Positions 40,319 through 64,000 of a DNA stretch of 64,000 nt are shown here, piece by piece (within the stretch, counting starts at the first letter, position 1; every line of letters begins with the position of its first letter). This DNA comes from Colius striatus (taxonomy: Eukaryota > Chordata > Aves > Coliiformes > Coliidae): contig NC_084774.1 of the NCBI RefSeq assembly GCF_028858725.1, forward strand, positions 2,702,001-2,766,000, given 5' to 3'. The notes beneath the pieces were generated by a model. That model was not told the origin of the DNA. It was given only the letters and a program-made list of their open reading frames with translations, and searched no databases. A program made the translations under genes and the position numbers.

Positions 40319-42985
40319 CTATAATTGTTTGATTCAAAAAACCCACTAAAATTCTATTCCCAGTAGAAAAAGGAAGTAAGGGAGCAAGGCAAAACACAGG
40401 TGAAATTCACATCTTCCTTTGTCTTGGAAGGTGAAATGTGAAAAGGTACAGTTCATTTAGATCCCTTCCAGACTTCCAGAACAGTAACAAACTGTATGGA
40501 ACAAGTGTAGTCTGGTGACAGGTTTAAAAGCCATTCCCAAAGAGACATTTATGGATAAGTGTGTCATTGTGCAGTGAACACACAGAAACGCTTTTAACTC
40601 CACCAGCAGCCTCTGGTTGCACTAAGGAACATTTCCTGCTCTGTACTAAATTTCATCTCAAAAGACATTGGCAGCTTTGAGGAATCAAATCCAAGTGGCT
40701 ACTCACGGATTTGTAAGGTGGGATAATAAAACTTCATAGGTGGAGCTTCAAAATCAGGGAATATTTGTTATCACAGAATCCCAGCATGGTGGAGGCTGGA
40801 AGGGCCCTGCAGAGCTCCTCCAGCCCAAGCCCCTGCTAAAGCAGGTTCCCCTCCATCAGGGGGCACAGGAATGCGTCCAGGTGGGTTTGGAGACCTCCCG
40901 AGAAGGAGCCTCTGCACCCTCCCTGGGCCAGGGCTCCCTCACCTCAGCACCAACAGCTTTCCTCCACCAAACTAGTACATAACTTGTGCTTGAAGGGCTG
41001 TGGGTCTAGGACTGCTGCTGAGCTGAGGGCAATTTGTCATAGGTTTTTGTATTCTAACCTAGTTTTGTCAAGGACATATTCTCCCAGGTTCCACAGGCAG
41101 CAGACAGCTTTGTCTAAAGCTCGGCTGTCTCTACTGAAACACTCCATTATCTAGCATGCAGCACTCAATTTTCTTGCACTTACACCAAGAAACCTTTCTT
41201 CTTAGGTGGCTGCCTAAAGTAAAATGTCTTAAAAGTGTGGAAGAGAGGAAGGGAAATTGCTGCCATGTCTTTTATGAGGAGCTGTTTTGTGGTTGAGAGT
41301 GTCCTTTACTCAGCTGCTCACAGCCTGGAGACAGAGCTCTCCTTCCCTGTGTTACACACACAAGGAACCTCAGGCTACTTCATGTGTGTGTATTTCCTCC
41401 CCTCCCCCCCTTTTTAACAAAGTGTTCTTTAAAGGATCTTTGGAGCTGTGGTTCTGAAGGCTCAGTAGTCCCTTGTTTGGACCAAGAAATACATCACTGG
41501 CAGTGTGTCGTGTCTAGCTTCAGCGAATGCTTTCCTTGGCAAGACATCAGAAGCAGGTTGAGACTTTCCTTTGCTCTCCAGCTTTGAGAGGCAGAAGATG
41601 AGCTCTCAGACAGCAGAATGCATAGTGGGAAATCCATTCCATCTCTCCTTTTTAAACCTCTGCCAGTGGCCACTCGAAAGGAGCGAATCCTCCATCTCTG
41701 TGCTGGCTGTGAGGAGTGCAGCTAGCTGTGGTGTCTCCAAGTACTGAACTGTTTAACCACAGGCAAGTGCCTGAAATGTGAACAAGCAAAGGGACGTGGT
41801 TGTCACTTGAGAACAAGAGCTGCGCTGGTGTGGGCCTGGGTGAAAAAGCCATGGCAAGATCAAGCTTGGAAGCTGCTTCATGGGGACAGCACAGTTCAGT
41901 CCATTTTCTCTCATTCTTGACTCTCTCAAGGGCTCCTGGTTGTAGAGGCAGTGAAGGTGGCATCTGGGTGCTTTGGTGAGAGGCTGTGAGGCTCTTGCCT
42001 TGTGCTGCCTGGGATGCCAAGTTGTTGCATGGTTGCTGCTTGAGGTAGATGAGAACTCAGCTTTGAGCTCAGGTTTTTTTCCTCAGGAGAATGTGCTGCT
42101 CTGGCCCAGCGCCACAGCATGTGTTCCGTCCTCCCAGATCTCTCCCACTTTATCTCCCGTTATCTCAGGTGTGGGGAACACCCCAGAAGTCTCTTTGCCT
42201 TGGCTGAGATTGAACAAGCACCCTTGTGTGTGCAGTGCCCAAAGGTATTTCAGCTTTGGGGCTTTGTACCCATCAAAAGCTCCTGCAAGGAAGAGCTCCT
42301 TGGGGAGGATTCCTCTTGCTTCTGTGGCACCTGGCAGTAAGTCCTGGTGACACTTCATGCCAGGCTGTGCCTTGCTACCTGACAGAGCTCCCTCCTGGGA
42401 GGATAATGCTCCCTCCCACTTCTTTGCTGAGACAGCTTGTTTGGCTAAGGGCCCTACCAGGGGTCTAAAATGTTTCATTCCCTCAGGGACTGTCACCAAA
42501 ACCCTGTGTCACCATCTTCAGGTGAACGCAAGTGATGGGACCGATCCAGGTTTCTGAGGAGGCCCCACAAACCACAGGGAAATCATGGCTTTTGCTCAGC
42601 TTTGGGCAAATCTTGGGTCAACCCATCAGCAGCACATTTTGGTGGTCTGAGTGTCTCCTTGTACAGCCCAAATTGCACTCCTTGCCCACCTGCAGCTGGG
42701 ACTCGGTGTGGGGTCAGTACACCGAGCTTTCTGTGCTGCCCTAACCTGACGGGCTTGCTTGTTTGGCTTCACCAAAGCAGGCTGGTTTCTATTGCCACCG
42801 GTGCAGCTTTCCTGGGCTGCAGGAAGCTCTTGTAGAAGAGGGAAAGGGAATAGCTGCAGGGCTTGCTTCAGAGCAGCCTGGCATTGCAAAGCCATGAGTC
42901 ACTGCTGGTGTTTGGGAGCTGGGTTGGTCACCCTCAGCTGCCTGCCCAGGTGAGGTGGGTGTTTGCTGCTGAGGGGCAGAGACAC
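40319..42985. other. spacer upstream of FER1L4
   Basis: Apart from the CR1 at 40771-40976 I recognise no gene, RNA or repeat here. Several 60-140 codon open frames show no family motifs. Confidence 0.45.
40771..40976 (-). repeat. CR1 LINE fragment
   Basis: Plus strand starts TCACAGAATCCCAGCATGGT and runs through GAGACCTCCCGAGAAGGAGC: a reverse-complemented CR1 3' end. Confidence 0.87.
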
Positions 42986-42987
42986 AT

Positions 42988-43290
42988 CATGGAATCCCTG
43001 AATGGGGGTGGGAAGGGACCTCTAAAGATGATCTGGTCCAACCTCTCTTCTACAGCAGGTTCCCCTCGCTCAGGGGCACAGGAATGTGTCCAGGTGGGTT
43101 TGGAAACCTCCCAAGAAGGAGCCTCCACACCCTCCCTGGGCAGCCTGGGCCAGGGCTCCCCCACCCTTTCAGTAAAGTGTTTCCTGGTGTTCCAGGGGAA
43201 CTTTGTGTGTTCCAGCTTATGTCCATTACCCCTGGTGCTGTCACCAGCCCTCTGTGGAACAAAGAGCGGCCCCATGCTCATGACTCTCGA
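42988..43290 (-). repeat. CR1 LINE fragment at FER1L4 promoter edge
   Basis: TCATGGAATCCCTGAATGGG to about 43290: a CR1 3' end on minus. It abuts the FER1L4 CpG island directly. Confidence 0.87.
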
Positions 43291-43482
43291 CTCTCGCCCT
43301 TGATTTGCTGAGGCCCCCCTCAGCCTTCCCTCGGCTTCTGCCCGCCTCAGGGCCTCCGCCCGGGGGCACGGTTGTGCCGTGTGCGGTGCCGGGACAGGAG
43401 CGCCGGGCACAGGCCGGGCCGCGGGAGGCGGAGCGGCCGGGCGAGTCGGGGCCGAGCGGGGCCGGCGCGGGGCTCGGGCCCC

Positions 43483-63845
<20,363 letters not shown>

Positions 63846-63916
63846 GTGCGGGTCCATTGCTGCCCTGGGCACAGGGCAGGGCCTGGGGCCCAGAGCTCCA
63901 GTGTGCCTCTGAGGCC

Positions 63917-64000
63917 TGAGGAGGTGCTGGAAAAAGGCCAGTGGCATCCTGGCCTGTATCAGCACTGGGGTGGCAGCAGGAGCAGGGCAGGGATTGTCCC
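63917..64000 (+). repeat. CR1 LINE fragment, cut by window end
   Basis: GCATCCTGGCCTGTATCAGC and GGAGCAGGGCAGGGATTGTC, matching the copy at 62.66 kb. Confidence 0.8.

Overview
The window is bird nuclear DNA. Three things show this: dozens of CR1 LINE fragments whose 3' ends carry the ATTCTGTGA-type octamer tail, avian-type LTRs with TGTCCTGG...CCAGGACA or TGTCATGG...CCATGACA termini, and compact intron-rich genes with CpG-island promoters of the microchromosome kind. RBM39 at the left edge and FER1L4 at the right edge are neighbours on human 20q11.2, so this is probably the avian chromosome 20 equivalent. The species cannot be named from the sequence.

Layout. (1) 1-5.3 kb: the 5' end of RBM39 on the minus strand, with its first coding exon, a candidate poison exon in the next intron, and a CpG-island promoter holding four TCTCGCGAGA-type elements. 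(2) 5.3-13.5 kb: repeat-rich spacer with CR1s, one tRNA-Glu(UUC) gene, a 195-bp satellite split by a 1.3-kb LTR-type element, and a 2.5-kb CR1. (3) 13.7-18.8 kb: a complete MROH (maestro HEAT-like repeat) gene, minus strand, 13 exons. (4) 18.9-23.5 kb: divergent spacer with an LTR, an opposite-strand copy of the 1.3-kb element, an unassigned 3'-end-like exon, a CRE pair and a 1-kb inverted minisatellite. (5) 23.6-28.9 kb: a second complete MROH gene, plus strand, 12 exons, whose introns are largely built from the same minisatellite. (6) 29.6-40.3 kb: a minus-strand cluster of partial DIDO1-like copies. It includes a small SPOC-domain gene with an apparently open frame (30.97-34.33 kb), a broken DIDO1-like terminal exon (36.3-37.6 kb), a second start exon (39.7 kb), two near-identical duplicated intron segments, and a CR1 interrupted by a solo LTR. 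(7) 43.3-64 kb: the first 27 coding exons of FER1L4, plus strand. They are open through C2A, C2B, FerI, C2C, FerA, FerB and C2D, and the gene runs off the right edge.

Reliability. Exon junctions of the two MROH genes and FER1L4 were placed by hand from splice signals. Exon phases match at every junction, and total coding lengths are 1914, 1656 and 3486 nt, all multiples of three. The DIDO1-like gene also closes in frame (933 nt), but its first three coding exons are less certain. Gene families are recognised from memory of protein motifs; no database was searched. The genes do not form one pathway: RBM39 is a splicing factor, the SPOC protein is probably nuclear and transcription-linked, FER1L4 is a membrane C2-domain protein, and MROH function is poorly known.
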